NCBI GenBank assembly: GCA_920105805.1
Contig: CAKKTI010000138.1
Span: 2,531 to 43,658 of the forward strand
Reading direction: 5' to 3'
DNA from: Condylostoma magnum
Taxonomy: Eukaryota > Ciliophora > Heterotrichea > Heterotrichida > Condylostomatidae
Length of the DNA stretch: 41,128 nt
Part shown: positions 24,501-36,217 of the stretch, piece after piece
Layout: each line of letters opens with the position of its first letter
Numbering within the stretch: the stretch's first letter is position 1
Notes under the pieces: model-generated
Database searches by the model: none
What the model saw: only the letters and a program-made list of their open reading frames with translations
Told to the model about the DNA's origin: nothing
Position numbers and translations under genes: made by a program

Positions 24501-25384
24501 TCCCCTATATCTACCGTTCTTTTTTCCCAATAAGCTATCATACTGTTCTCCCCTCCTATATAAATTCCTTTTGAGCTAGCTACTATATTGGTCAATGGGA
24601 CTATGTCATCCTCACTCAATTACTCTAAATCAGCACCGAATTTATTAAAGGGAGAAAAAATAGTCATTACTAAGTCGTAGTTTCTAGCAATAAAAACTGA
24701 GCCAATGTCAGTAACAACTGCCGATAACTCAGCATCTATTCACGTATGATCTGTAAAGTTCTAATTATAATGCATTTCTTCCACTCTTGCCTACTTTTTA
24801 AATATTTTTTCATCGAGTCTTCAAAATCTTCAGTGATTTGGCCCAGAAGTGCAAATCCATTGATTATCTCTAGGGTTTATTGTTATCTTGGTTATTTTAG
24901 TTTCTAGTAATGACCTGGCTATCAGTTTGTCTTTATACCAGTCCCAGACAATTCCTACGTAATCAGGTTAGTTGCTTATTGCCACTACAAATCTTGAGTC
25001 ACTGCTAAAACTTACGTATACAAATTCTTTAGAGTTCATGTCAGTAGAGCCTAGTTGTCTCATTCTCTTAAAGTATGATCCACTTTTTAGATCGATGATA
25101 GAAACTAAAGGGGTGTCTTGTTATTGTATGTATTCAGCTATTGCCAGGAATCTTCTCGATTTCTCTTGTGTTATTGCCAAAGCTGTTATTTTAGTTACTC
25201 TGTCTGGTTCTCTTATTATATTAATGTCATCTTTGTCAATTTAGTAAACACCGATCTAACGGCCTATTGGATATATTATTGTATTAGAATTATCATCACC
25301 TACGCTTATTGGATTTGCTATTTTATGACTAGCCATTGACCCTATTGCATGTAGAAAGTCAACTCGGATATTTGGATTAGACAT
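21551..25384 (-). CDS. CFAP57/WDR65, ciliary WD40 plus coiled-coil protein
   Basis: 1,277 residues, close to CFAP57 orthologues (about 1,250). An axonemal protein tied to inner-arm dynein assembly and motility. The N-terminal half (about residues 20-680) holds two WD40 propellers: VSFSSDSRFVVAISNQPDYVGIVWDW, NPRDNQWICTSGPNHWRFWRL, LLITCSKADATIKVWNY, LLSIAFHPSGYIAAIGLDD, QIQDIAWSPNDNSLISVGVDG and LRASHDGRFVFSGGQDGIIYIY. From about residue 700 to the end it is long coiled coil (EIKKLEANHSMEINKLKQSL, RRKLEQQ-type heptads). TGA gives Trp in WD positions (NHWRFWRL, DIAWSPND). Start ATG 25384-25382 gives MSNPNIRVDFLHAIG. The end is TAG 21553-21551 with TAA next, after 37 clean codons. One of three likely ciliary/cortical genes here. 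Confidence 0.95.
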
Positions 25385-25714
25385 TATTTTTTAATAAGTA
25401 TCAAATGCCTTTATGATATATTGCACTGAAATTAAGTGTTTTGGTAAATAGGGAATGTAATACATTGTGATCTCTTTTGGTAAGTTTAAACTTAGAAATG
25501 ATTAAAGTGATATATAGAAAATGAAACTGATAATACTTTAACTACTATATACATAATCTAATTAACATAATTTCATAAAATAGTTCCTACAAAATTATTT
25601 AACAATACTAATATGTGAGCTGGTTTAAGCTTTATTTCCTTATCTAATCACACTGTTAGATATATTAGATCAACTAAATCTTTACAGCCTTTAAGTATTA
25701 CCTTCTTTATATCT
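25385..25714. other. 330-bp stretch without a confident gene
   Basis: AT-rich spacer upstream of CFAP57. The minus-strand frame of the neighbouring basic protein continues into it without interruption by frame, but it is dense in TAA/TAG triplets and carries no motif. It probably holds that gene's 3' end and the CFAP57 promoter. No tandem repeat or RNA gene is seen. Confidence 0.45.
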
Positions 25715-26035
25715 TTAGTCTTGTATATAATGAGTTCTTCTTAGTGTTTTTATACTATTAAATCCTTATATCTACAATCCTTACGTATCTCTTACATTTT
25801 ACTTCGTTTAAGTTTCTTATTCCTTCAACGGTTAAATAGAAATTGATCTCCTTTTAATCTTTTCACTAAAATAAGAAATTCAGCTGGGTTCCTTTTAACT
25901 TTATTACGAGTTTTACTACAATAACTTTATTTTATTCTACTAAATTTTAACAAGCTTAGTAAGCTTTGGATCAAGAAAACTATATTTAACATACAATCTT
26001 CCAACAGATCTAAACCTCTTACGTTATTTTTCCAT
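25715..26035 (-). CDS. Small basic protein, unknown
   Basis: 106 residues by the stop chosen here, not recognised. Begins MEKQRKRFRSVGRLYVKYSFLDPKLTKLVK, followed by a Gln-rich stretch written mostly with TAA/TAG, one TGA as Trp (KEPSWISYF) and the basic segment SEKIKRRSISIQPLKEQE. The stop is set at TAA 25717-25715 after 16 clean codons. The frame stays plausible for 30-45 more codons (to about 25580), so the C-terminus is uncertain. The start ATG 26035-26033 lies 12 bp from the TAG ending the MORN gene, one of the tightest same-strand junctions in the window. Confidence 0.55.
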
Positions 26036-26047
26036 TTAATTTATCAT

Positions 26048-27004
26048 CTACTTAATTAATTTCCCATTGATAAAATTCCCACTTCTAATCTTGTTTTATG
26101 TATAAAACGTTCCTATTCCATTTTATACACCATTATCTCAGTACCCTTCATATCTTTTTCCATTTGGCCATAAAAACACTCCCCATCCTTGCTTCTTATC
26201 ATTTACATACCCTCCGTCGTATTACTTCCCATCGTTCCATGTAAACACTCCATTTCCATGCATTTTATTGGTGTCCCAATACCCCTTGTAGCTTCTTCCA
26301 TCAAACCAATAATACTCCCCATATCCATGCAGATCATTGTCAACAAACTACCCCATATACATACTTCCATCACCCCACACAAATTTCCCTTATCCGTTTT
26401 TTAGCCCTGCCAGGTACTCTCCAGTATATTAGGACCCATCTGGAAAGGTCTCCGTGCCATTTCCCTATGGAAGATCCCTTATTCAGTATCCTTCATACTG
26501 CGATCCATCAGATCGCATTAAAGTGCCAAATCCATGCGCCATTCCATTTACAAATTATCCTTTGTAACATCCACCGTCCGCATATTTTAACTCCCCTTAT
26601 CCATTAAACTTCCCGTTTTCAAACTCACCTGCATAGTCAAAGTTGTTAGGAATTGATAAACGTCCAGCTCCGTGGTACGCTCCCTCATGGTTCCTATCAC
26701 CACAATATATAGCCTTTTGGGACATAAGTTAAGAATTAAAATCTGAGCTGTCTGTTGATTTAAACTCTAGGATTACACTAGGTGTTGAGTTTGCGCTTTA
26801 AGATTTTTATTAGGGATTAAATCTTTTAATGATAAGCTGTTTTCTAGTTAGATAGCCTTTTAGTAAGGATTAAGCTTCAATTTTAGAGGCTATTAAATTC
26901 GCATCAGAATATGTAATTAGTTTTGAACTTCTACCATCTGTTTGGGTTTCTATATTGTAAAATTTATCGTTTTAGTTGATTAAGCAAGAACAATTGTTAC
27001 CCAT
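26048..27004 (-). CDS. MORN-repeat protein with predicted N-myristoylation
   Basis: 318 residues. N-terminus MGNNCSCL has Gly2 and two Cys, a typical dual-acylation (myristoyl plus palmitoyl) signal. Residues 45-70 ([20 protein letters not shown]) resemble an IQ motif for calmodulin-type light chains. From about residue 120 there are nine MORN repeats, for example [50 protein letters not shown] and [19 protein letters not shown] encodes the conserved repeat Trp twice (26485-26483 and 26140-26138, YEGYW). No kinase domain is attached. MORN proteins of protists organise plasma membrane, cortex and basal-body structures; membrane anchoring fits that here. Start ATG 27004-27002; stop TAG 26050-26048 after 15 clean codons. 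Confidence 0.93.
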
Positions 27005-27044
27005 TTTTTGTATTATTAATAGGTGTTTTTATTAAGGTATAAAA
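27005..27044. promoter_or_regulatory. 40-bp divergent spacer between MORN and TMEM135-like genes
   Basis: Start codons of oppositely oriented genes lie on either side of these 40 AT-rich bases, which must contain both 5' UTRs and core promoters. No element can be identified by eye. Confidence 0.5.
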
Positions 27045-27755
27045 ATGTCAAAATTACTTACGGAAAGCCATATACAAACAATCCAGGATTCAGGCTATAT
27101 TGATTGTAGACTAACTCATGGTGGAATTTCCTGCAATAGAGAAATAGGATTAAGAATTGTTTAGACCTATGCTTAAGCTTCTAAAATTTATATCCCTGTT
27201 TATCTATTCCCTATATTGTTCAAACTACGGTATAGCAAGAATATACTAAAACATTTATTTAACTCAGTATTGACAATAGCCCAATCAAGTATATAAGCTA
27301 GTGTGCATATTGGTCTTCTAAGGTACTTGTATTGCAGAATTAGTTCATTTAGGCAAAGCATGGACTATAAAACATTATTACTTAGTTCATTTTTTTCAAA
27401 TTTTAGTATTTTCTTAGAAGAAAAGACTAGAAGACGAGAGTTTATTGTGTTTCTTATGCCTAGGATTCTAAATACGTTGTGAAATTTAACTTAGAAAACA
27501 AATATGATAAGTAAGGTTTAAGGGGTATGGATTATAAATAATTATGGAGAAAATATATTGTTTGGACTTGGTTTGGCTTTTATGATGATTGGATGCTTAA
27601 TGGAGAAGAAAAATATTAGAAAATCATATGCTGGAATATTATCAGTGGTATTTGGGAAAAGTTAGTTAAAAGTAGTTATAATGTTATATAAGTTTGTTAT
27701 TAAAGAAGCTACTAAGTTGTAGAACTTAGAAATGAAAGACTTATTGGCTAAATAA
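27045..27755 (+). CDS. TMEM135-like membrane protein
   Basis: 236 residues resembling TMEM135, a Tim17-related protein of peroxisome and mitochondrial membranes involved in lipid handling and organelle dynamics. Matching parts: an N-terminal CRLTHGGISCN segment (family C-H-x-x-xSC), YIPVYLFPILFKLRYSKN, a basic EEKTRRREFIVFLMPRILNTLWN motif with TGA as Trp (family EKKSRRxELALYxLPRALES), and a C-terminal hydrophobic part FGLGLAFMMIGCLME then SYAGILSVVFGKS. It is shorter than animal TMEM135 (about 450 residues) but similar to compact protist forms. Start ATG 27045; stop TAA 27753-27755, with an alternative TGA 27 bp later. It converges on the next minus-strand gene with a 53-bp gap. Confidence 0.75.
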
Positions 27756-27808
27756 TTATATATCTATTGTTTCATTACTTTGTGAGGTGTATATTACTAG
27801 CTTTATTT

Positions 27809-28204
27809 TCAATCAATTCTGGCTTTATATCTACTTTTTCTTATAGAGGCACTACTAAAGCTCCTAACTGGTCTAAAATTATTCTCAGATTCTTCGCCTA
27901 ATTCGATTACAGAAATTTATGTTTTCATTCTTTTAAATAGTAAACTGGATGGAGTATAAGATGTTCGTGTAGGCCTACAAATAGTCTAAATTTATTTATC
28001 TACTCCCTTTTCTAGTTAATTTCTTCAAAGTTATCTTTAGCTTTTAATTTATACTGAACTTTAACTTACCTTTTATAAGCCTATGCAATTTATCTATAGC
28101 TTCTTTCTTACATTCTTTTATTTGCCCCTGGTTAACTTTAGTTGCTTCTTGCTTGATTATTTTCTAACTTTCTTATTGTTTTGAAAACAAGCTAGTAAAA
28201 ACAT
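27809..28204 (-). CDS. Small basic protein of unknown function, gene model uncertain
   Basis: The continuous frame from ATG 28204-28202 gives 131 residues, ending SSASIRKSRYKARID at TGA 27811-27809 (36 clean codons before it, then TAA, TAG-TAA). The C-terminal half (CRPTRTSYTPSSLLFKRMK, ISVIELGEESENNFRPVRSF) looks genuine. The N-terminal part of this frame is an unconvincing Lys/Gln run, whereas another minus frame over the same bases gives a good amphipathic helix (IKQEATKVNQGQIKECKKEA and DKLHRLIK). The two join smoothly if 28054-28069 is a 16-nt intron, but then no start codon is found nearby. Product not recognised. Confidence 0.5.
28054..28069 (-). other. Possible 16-nt intron
   Basis: Minus strand reads GTAAGTTAAAGTTCAG. 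Removal joins the helix-forming frame (LHRLIK) to the frame used downstream (QIKSQRQLWRNQLEK). Its ends resemble those of the 15-nt intron in the CDKL gene, but unlike that case no conserved family alignment confirms it. Confidence 0.4.
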
Positions 28205-28338
28205 TTATTTCGAACTAAAACTATGTATAATACAATTATTCAATGAAAACCAGTATTTAACCATTTGAATCTTAAAAGTATATGCATATCACATTTCTAA
28301 TAAGAAATATCACATAAATCATTTTACTAATTTGCTTA

Positions 28339-28998
28339 CTAATTTTGTGGAGCATGATTACAATTCATTTCTAATTCAATCTCCCATGCATTCTCCCTTT
28401 ATACTGCTGTTGTAATCATACAATAACCTGAATTCATACTGTTTACTCTTTTCCCACCTTTTAGTATTGATGTTATAGCTTCTACTACTGCATGGTGAGT
28501 AACAATTATTAAAACATCTTCCTATATATTAGGAATATACTACCTAATAAAAAGTTGGCATCTATCTACGCATTGATCATACGATTCTGGAAAATCTGGT
28601 CTTATTAAATGAGAATTTGTTTACACCTCAATTCCTTATAAAAATTACTGTTAAAACTCTTATTTATTAGTATTATAAAGTTTTAACTCCTCAAATGGAT
28701 TATGAGTATATAATGTAGTAAAAAGTATTTCACCAATAGAATCCTCAGCATGGCATGTTAGTTAAAACAATTTAGCAATTTCAGCCGATGTTTCCAAGCA
28801 GCGTCTAAATGGGGATGATACAAGATGAATTTACTGTCCCTATTTAATGAATTATTGAATGAATTATGCTGTGATTGCTGCCTGTGTTTTTCCATGGTTT
28901 GTGAGAGGAGGATCTGTTGGAGGATCGTATTATTATTCAACTTCTTCAACTAAGTCTGCTCTCTCCCCATGCCTTATTACAATTACTCGCTATACCAT
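28339..28998 (-). CDS. Histidine phosphatase superfamily (PGAM-like) protein
   Basis: 219 residues of the phosphoglycerate-mutase-like fold. Catalytic motif VIRHGERAD near residue 8 holds the phospho-acceptor His and Arg. LTNHGKTQA gives the usual second conserved turn, HLVSSPFRRCLETS carries the second Arg, a catalytic acid probably lies in the insert region, and IIVTHHAVVEAI carries the second catalytic His. The arrangement matches the RHGER / SSP-R-C-x-xT / THH set of UBASH3/TIGAR-type branch members rather than glycolytic dPGM, so substrate is open. Start ATG 28998-28996; stop TAG 28341-28339 followed by TAA, and again by TAG-TAA nine bases on, after 19 clean codons. Confidence 0.9.
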
Positions 28999-29230
28999 TT
29001 AATTAGTGTAATATATAGAAAAGGAGAAAATGGGCTAAGTTAAAAATTATATCAAATGTAGATTTTAAGCTCATAAAAGTAGAAAATTGCATGTGATTAA
29101 TTAATTTTATTGTTTAAACAAATAATATACACAACTGAATGCTAAAAATAAGTAATTATAACAAACTTATAAACAATTACTAAATTTACTATTTCTAAAG
29201 TATGGACTCTCTTTAATTAATGATTTCAGG

Positions 29231-32200
29231 TTATATGTATATATCATCTGATTTGATATTAATTGAATCTAACGAGTATTGAGGAGTTATTTTAGGTTCC
29301 AATACATCTCGCTCATAATTAATTTGAAATTAATCGTATATATCGTTTTCATTTATTTATAAGGCAGTCCTATTTTTGCTGCTAATTTCCTCAAAAACAA
29401 TTTCTTAATCTTAATTTTCCTAAACATTTTATTTCTTAATCATACTTCTGATTAATTTTAGTATACTAGCTAGCCAATTAGTTATGAATACAATATTCCC
29501 AGATAAAATGATAGCAAAAAGAATATAATCCCCATATGCATCTAATTCCCCAATCAAGAAATACAATCCACCATAAATAGTCAATACTACCACCCCAATC
29601 GATTATATTTCTAATTAATTCAACTTTTACTCTTAAAATGGATTCACTTTACTTTGTAGATATACAGAAAGAAGGAGTACTATTAAGATGTTTAGTGCAA
29701 TATAGTGAATGGTTATTTACTGTACAAAAACAGAAATAGCAATGATTATAATTTTCCTATACAGAATAACAAATTCCCAATAGAAATTTTTAGTATTATA
29801 GCCGTGATATATAAACCCAAAAACTAGCTTGATTAAAGGATCATCTAAAAATTATCTTCTCTTTATTAAATAATTCAAACAAATCATAGGAATTCCAATA
29901 CATCAGATTAGTATTGAAGGTAAAGCAATCATTAAAGCTATTTAAGTGTGCTCCTCATTTCAGCACTCATTTTCAAGATTACTTTATAGATAGTATTAAT
30001 TCTCCTCTATTTCTAAGCAATTAAACATATTGAACATTGTTTTAGTAATATTAGGATGGATAAGAAAGAATATAATTGTAAAGGATCCATTTAATTTCCT
30101 TAATCATTGATCAATGCTACAAATTATTCTTATTATGAGTCAAACAAGTACATTACACAGGAAGAAAATAATGGGAGACAGTGCCATCATATAAACTTTG
30201 TAGTAATATCTATCTGCATGTTCTTGTATAAAGCAATCTAAGCTAAAGATTTACTCACTAATTCCTCCAGCTCTTTCTTAAGCCTCAAAAAGCCTTATCA
30301 TTAGTTAAGGCCATGCAAAATTAAGCTTCATTGTGATCATGATAAGTTAAAAATAGTTCATTAATATTTTCATATAAACTGAGAAGTAAGATTTAGCTTT
30401 ATAAGCACTACGAAATGACCCTATTATCATAAATATTATCAATATAACTAGAATTAAAACTAATCCTGCTGCAATTAGTATATTTATTTCCAGCGAAGGG
30501 CACTCTAAACACTATCCATTATAACTTTTACTATAGTTTAGGTCGCAGTTATCACATAGATTACCATTATATCCTTCCAGGCAGTTTCCTTGATAATTAA
30601 AAGGATCCTTACCTCCCATACAAGCCTCTTCTTGTAAACATTTTACAAAAAAGTCAGAAAACTTATCAGCTCTCCAATAATTCTCTTTAGGAACCATTGT
30701 TCAATTTCCATAACAAATAGCTTCATTTTTGCAATCTATGCAAGGATTATCAGGAGATAAGCTATATTATCCATACTAACAAATTACACATTCTCCATTG
30801 ATTTCACTTTCTCCAATTTAGCATAATCGCATATTTACATTAATTTCAACCTAGTCTTAGTACTTAACTCCATTTATTTCCTCGTTTGAAAACGACATGT
30901 CAATAGAATCACTACTAACAGCAATTTTTGTTGCAGTTCCTGGTTATGCAGATACTACAATATTAGTAAATGTAAAAGTACCATTTATCGCCTTTACTTC
31001 TAATGTTCCTGAGAGTTTTGCATTAGTAGTACTTTTCACTACTGAAACAGAAGAATTGTCATTTGTAATTGTTTTATTGTAATGGTCTTATATCTAAAAA
31101 ATCAATGGAGTGCTTATTGCCTGTCCACTTGCTGATGTTACCTAACCGTTACTTGCTATCAATACTAGTTATGAGGCATAAGATGCTATATCTTAGCCAT
31201 AAGTTGATTGATTTGATTGGAATATATTATCAGTTATTTAAGGTTTTCTTATTTGCCAAGAAATTGCTCCTCCTTACTTATAAGAGTAGTTGCTTAGGAA
31301 TTAATTATTTATTATTGAAACATTCATATCGTATTATAATAAAAGTATTGTAGCTATTGCTCCGCCTATCCCAAATGATGCCGAGTCAATTTAAGCGGCC
31401 TGGTTATTTTGGAATTTGTTATTTTCTATTATTAACTTAGCGTTTCTTATGTATATTGCTCCTCCTATCTCAGCCTTATTATTGTAAAAGTTATTGCCTA
31501 TTATCTAAAAATCATTTGTATTATTCTGAGAATCGATATAAATAGCTCCACCATTCTTCTAAATGTTTGTATTAAATGTACACTACTATACTATAAGATT
31601 CTCACAAAATAAACAATATATAGCTCCTTTAGAATCATTAATTTCAGAATTATTTAATTCAAGTTACGATTCATCTGCATGGATTACTAAACCATCAATA
31701 TTTGTAATTCTACTACTTTCTATTGTTAATTCAGATTATACAATGAAAATAGCACTTTGTGGGTAAGATTTTACATTATTTATACTTACATCTTAAAATT
31801 ATCCAACTGAAAATTGCTACATATATAGCACAGCACCTTACGATGCATCTACTGTATCTATCTAGCTATTTTTTACAGTAATATGACTATTTTAAACATA
31901 GAAAATTCCTCCTGATCTCGATTTATAGCTATGCTTGAAGCTAGAGTTATCTACAAGTATCTATGAATAACCATCTGAGTTTATAAACCCCCCTATTATT
32001 TATGATTAATCATCAAACTAACAGTCATATACTTTCATGTCTGATTTATATAGTCTAATTCCAGGATTATTATCATCTTGTGCTATATTTGATTAAAATG
32101 TGCAATTTCTAAATATAATCTAACCTTCAATTACAGCAATTGTGGACTATTGATAGCTCATATTCTCTGTAAATGTGCAATTCTCAAATACACTTACTGG

Positions 32201-35200
32201 ATCAGAAGAATTAAGAACAGAATAGATAGCTGAGCCATCCAATTAAGATGCATTGCCTTAAAAAAGGCAATTCTTTGCTTCAACATAAGTTAATTAGTCA
32301 AAATATATTGCTCCTCCTGATCTTTAAGTATAATTATTTATAAAGTCATTATTTTCTAGATAAGCCTTACTAAGTGAGTTTATTAATAAAACTCCTCCTG
32401 GAACTTAAGTAGTATTATTATAAACTTTAGATTATTACATGAATAAAATAGAAAAATTACTCAAAAGTATATTAGAGTATAATCTGTTTTCATAAATTTG
32501 ATTTTGTAGTAAATGTACTACGCTAGAAATTATATGGATTATACTAGATGCTTCATTCTCATAAAATGAGCAATTATTTAAATAAGTATCTGTGTTATAT
32601 CCAATATCAAATCAAATAATCATACTTTAAAAAATGTTTTGATAAACTTTACAATTCGCTATATTTAGTTAATTCTTTTATTCATCGCTTTCAAACTAAG
32701 AGGTATTAGATAGGCTAAATAATATTCCACCCTAATTACCATAAAATATGCTGTCTAATATATCTAATTATCCTTTAATCCACTCGATAGTTATTATACT
32801 TTTGCTGTTTTTGGAATTATTATTATAGAACTAACAGTTTGCTATATATGAATTTTGAGCAAACTCATCAATGCTTGTTAAATTCAAAGCAGCTGACTTA
32901 TCTCCAGAAACATTATTATCAAAAATCGAGTCAGCTATTTATAAAAGTATCTTTACTCCAATGATTTCTCCTTTTATATAGATTCCTCCACTAGATCCCC
33001 TCGCATTGTTTTTCCTAATTATAGAATTTTTAATAATAATTTAATGCATAAAAAATCCTGAACAGTTAACTTATAATCCTCCCCCATCTGTTCATGATAA
33101 ATTATTTTCAATTGTAACATTTTCTAAAGCTATCTTCTACGAATATTAAACCAGGAGTATAGTACTATTAGAACGATTACCTATAAATTAGCTATCCATA
33201 ATTTAAATATCACCTTAACTGCCCTCAATATAGATAGGAGATCACGTATTCTCGTGTTGATTGTTCTCAACATGTAATTAAAGCAAGGTGGCTTAGCATT
33301 TAAGGACTAATGTTAGTAAGGGAAGGCTTGAATTATTTAGCATACTATCTATGATTGTAAGATTTGATATGGCCAAACTAATCTAACCAGTTTCTAAAAT
33401 AAATAGTCTGCCTTTAGCACAGTGAATATCCGAGACTTAAACATGATTCATCTATAAGGAATAAGGATCTATGAATTCAAAAATATTATGGCATGATTCT
33501 ATATTAATAACAGTAAAATTGGAAGCATAATAATTGTTCTATATAAAATAATTAATAGGATACTAGTTTTATTCAAGATCCAATGTTCCTGATCTTTTAA
33601 ACTCTATATTAGAAAAGGTTACATTTGTGCAATTAATACACTGTAAAACTCCTGAATTCTCTAAGACTAAAGCATCTATACTAATATTGTCTAAAATAAT
33701 AGAAGAAGGCTCTATTCAAATTTGATCAACTTCTTCGAGATAATAGCCTTAAATAAACTAACTTTCAGGCTTATCAATTGTTTTAAGGATGATAAAAGCC
33801 TCATCTTTTATTAAAATATTGTTTTCCATAGTAATCGACTAAAAAAGTATATTAGTTTGTGGTGAGGCTTATTAAAATGCGATGAAATTCATATGTGTGC
33901 AATGCTATATTATAATATTTGTAACTTCTAAATGAGTAATTGAGTGCTCAATAGATTCTCCTTGTTCATTAATAATCAATTCAAACTAAAAGTTCAATCG
34001 CTCAAAATTTATCATAGATATTCCTATTAAATACTTAAAAGTGCACTTATCAACAATTAATTACAACGAATTCTCAATTTTAACTAAAGCTTAATTAAAG
34101 CTCTTATTTTCACCACTTGTTACAATTGCGGAAGTTATACAATACCTAAAATTTATTGACTGTAATTAAATACTTTAGGAATTTGTAGCTACAATAAATC
34201 CTTTGAGATTAATTGATTCATTATATTCATATCCGTTATTAAGTAGAGACACAGTGCCTTCGTTGTATATTATATTACCACATTTATTTTCAGTTTGGCA
34301 TTGTAGCTTAATAACAGCAGCTTCTTCCTTGTAAATGGCTGGAGTTATATTAGTAAAGTCACAATCATACATACTTAGATTTCCTCCATTTACCTAGATT
34401 ATTTAGAAGATCTAATGTCTGAAATTTCTGAATTCAACATTGATCAGACTTACTTCAGATGTGCTATTAACAGTTATAAAGACAAAATCACTATAATCAT
34501 CACATATTTCCTACTGTACGAATTAATCTTGACTAATTTCCTATCCTTTATCATTAAAATAATCTTCCTCGATTTTTTAGACATATCGGCAATAGCCGCA
34601 GTCTTCCTACTGACAATCTTTTAGGTCAATTTGTCCATCAAAGATTATATTCTCAATATGTAACTGTATGTTATTTAGAATTAAATAAATTTAAGATTTT
34701 CCTATGTGAATTCTAGCTTTATCATTAACGCAATCACTTACTATACTTTAAGAGCAACGCTAAGCATGTATTTTAATATGCTTGTCTGATAAATACCCCA
34801 TTAGATTTTAACTATTATAAATTGGATAATTGTATCAATTTGTAAATTCTCCTTCAATAACATCCTCATATGTTATAACAATTTCAGTATATTGAAGTGT
34901 TATACTAGCAATAGCCTCAGAAAGTGTTGAAAATCCATTTTAACCTACAACAACTTACTTTCAATTATTCTGATCTGTCCAATCATTTACAATACAATAA
35001 TTTACATCATTGTACTTAACAACATAAGTATCGTCAGGGCATTTCTATATACAAAAGGTAAAGTACTAATATAAGGTAGGATGGCATTTAATACAATTCC
35101 CATTATTCAAACCATAAGAAATCAAACATCCGAAGGGTTTAAATTCAGGCGAGCAATTTCCTAAAGAAAACAGGCAGTCTGATGATTCACAATTAACATT

Positions 35201-36208
35201 ACATGACGCCTCACTATCTAACGCTTATCTGTTACATAATATTTTCTTACTGCTACAAAAGGTATAAAAATCCCACTAAATCTGTAAATCTTAGCTAATC
35301 ATTTAATAGTATATCTATAATTACCTCTCATCTGAATTAGTGCAGTCCCTATCCCATTCACAACTTGCTACATTACACTCAGGTAAACATTATCCTAGTT
35401 AATCGCAACCTTCATTGCACTTTCCACAATCATCCTCATCAAACCCACACTGATAATTCCTACACTCCGGCTCACATACTCCATTTGACAGTTGACTATA
35501 ACGGCAATTACTGCTACAATAATCTGAACATTCCTCCAACTCTCCTTCACATTCCAAGCACTCCTCGTTGCAGATTCTATTTCCTATTAAATCTTTTGTA
35601 CAACCAGGCGCACAATTACAGTCTCCTTGGTCTCAATCGCACTGCATATTATCACAGTCTCCGTCACATATACCATTTCCTAACATTTAATCAAAACAAT
35701 TGCTTTAACAGTGGATTTAATCACAGTCACCTTGATCAAATAAGCAAGCTTTTGTATTACATTCTTAATGGCAAATTCCATCGCCAATTTGTTGTATTGA
35801 ACAGCTTGAATTGCAATGCCCACAGTCTCCTTTATCTCATAAACAGTACTCATTATCACAATCCAAGTCACATATTCCATCTCCTAGCATTTGCTCAAAA
35901 CCTAAGTAAAATATACAGTTTTATGCACAATATCCACACTCGCCCATATCAAAACCACAGATTTTAGTACCGCAGTCTTCATTACACACACCATTCTAAA
36001 GGCTATTAGTTTTGCAGCCTGTATTCATACAAAGGTAAAAGCATGGGTAATAAAATGGATAATTACTATCAAACTTACATGATTTAATAATACATTCTTA
36101 ATCACATTGGTAATTATCAAGCTTTTTATATATTACAAGTGTTTGATCACATAAATCTGTACAATTTTCTAACTCTAAAGAGCTAACTATATAAAATAGG
36201 AATAACAT
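29231..36208 (-). CDS. Giant surface protein: Notch-type LNR repeats, parallel beta-helix, about nine TM helices
   Basis: 2,325 residues. Signal peptide MLFLFYIVSSLELENC. Residues about 15-290 are cysteine-rich LNR-like repeats such as CDLDCDNEYCLWDKGDCG, CDGDCDNMQCDWDQGDCN and CQCGFDEDDCG-type forms; TGA encodes the conserved LNR Trp at 35839-35837 and 35635-35633. Residues about 400-1,750 form a long right-handed beta-helix (repeated short N-rich turns such as VYNNTTQ, FYNNKAEIGGAIYIRN, NNNSKNSKSI, with many 'GGAIY' strands). A Cys-rich EGF/furin-like patch precedes the membrane part, which begins near residue 1,903 (LIAAGLVLILVILIIFMII) and has about nine hydrophobic segments, then an acidic tail. 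Large proteins of this layout are common in ciliates; ligand unknown. Start ATG 36208-36206; stop TAA 29233-29231 after 33 clean codons, with TAG-TAA further on. Confidence 0.88.
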
Positions 36209-36217
36209 ATAATAAAA
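36209..36217. promoter_or_regulatory. 9-bp spacer between divergent start codons
   Basis: Only nine bases separate the ATG of the giant LNR protein (minus, signal peptide right after it) from the ATG of the TMEM184-type gene (plus). Both starts are supported by their N-termini. Promoter and leader sequences must therefore overlap the opposite gene's coding region, or transcription starts almost at the ATG. Confidence 0.6.

Noticed and set aside
35365-35967. A 200-codon plus-strand frame, the longest uninterrupted by standard stops
   Set aside because: It is the antisense shadow of the LNR repeats of the giant minus-strand gene; its His/Asn/Leu-rich product has no sensible pattern.
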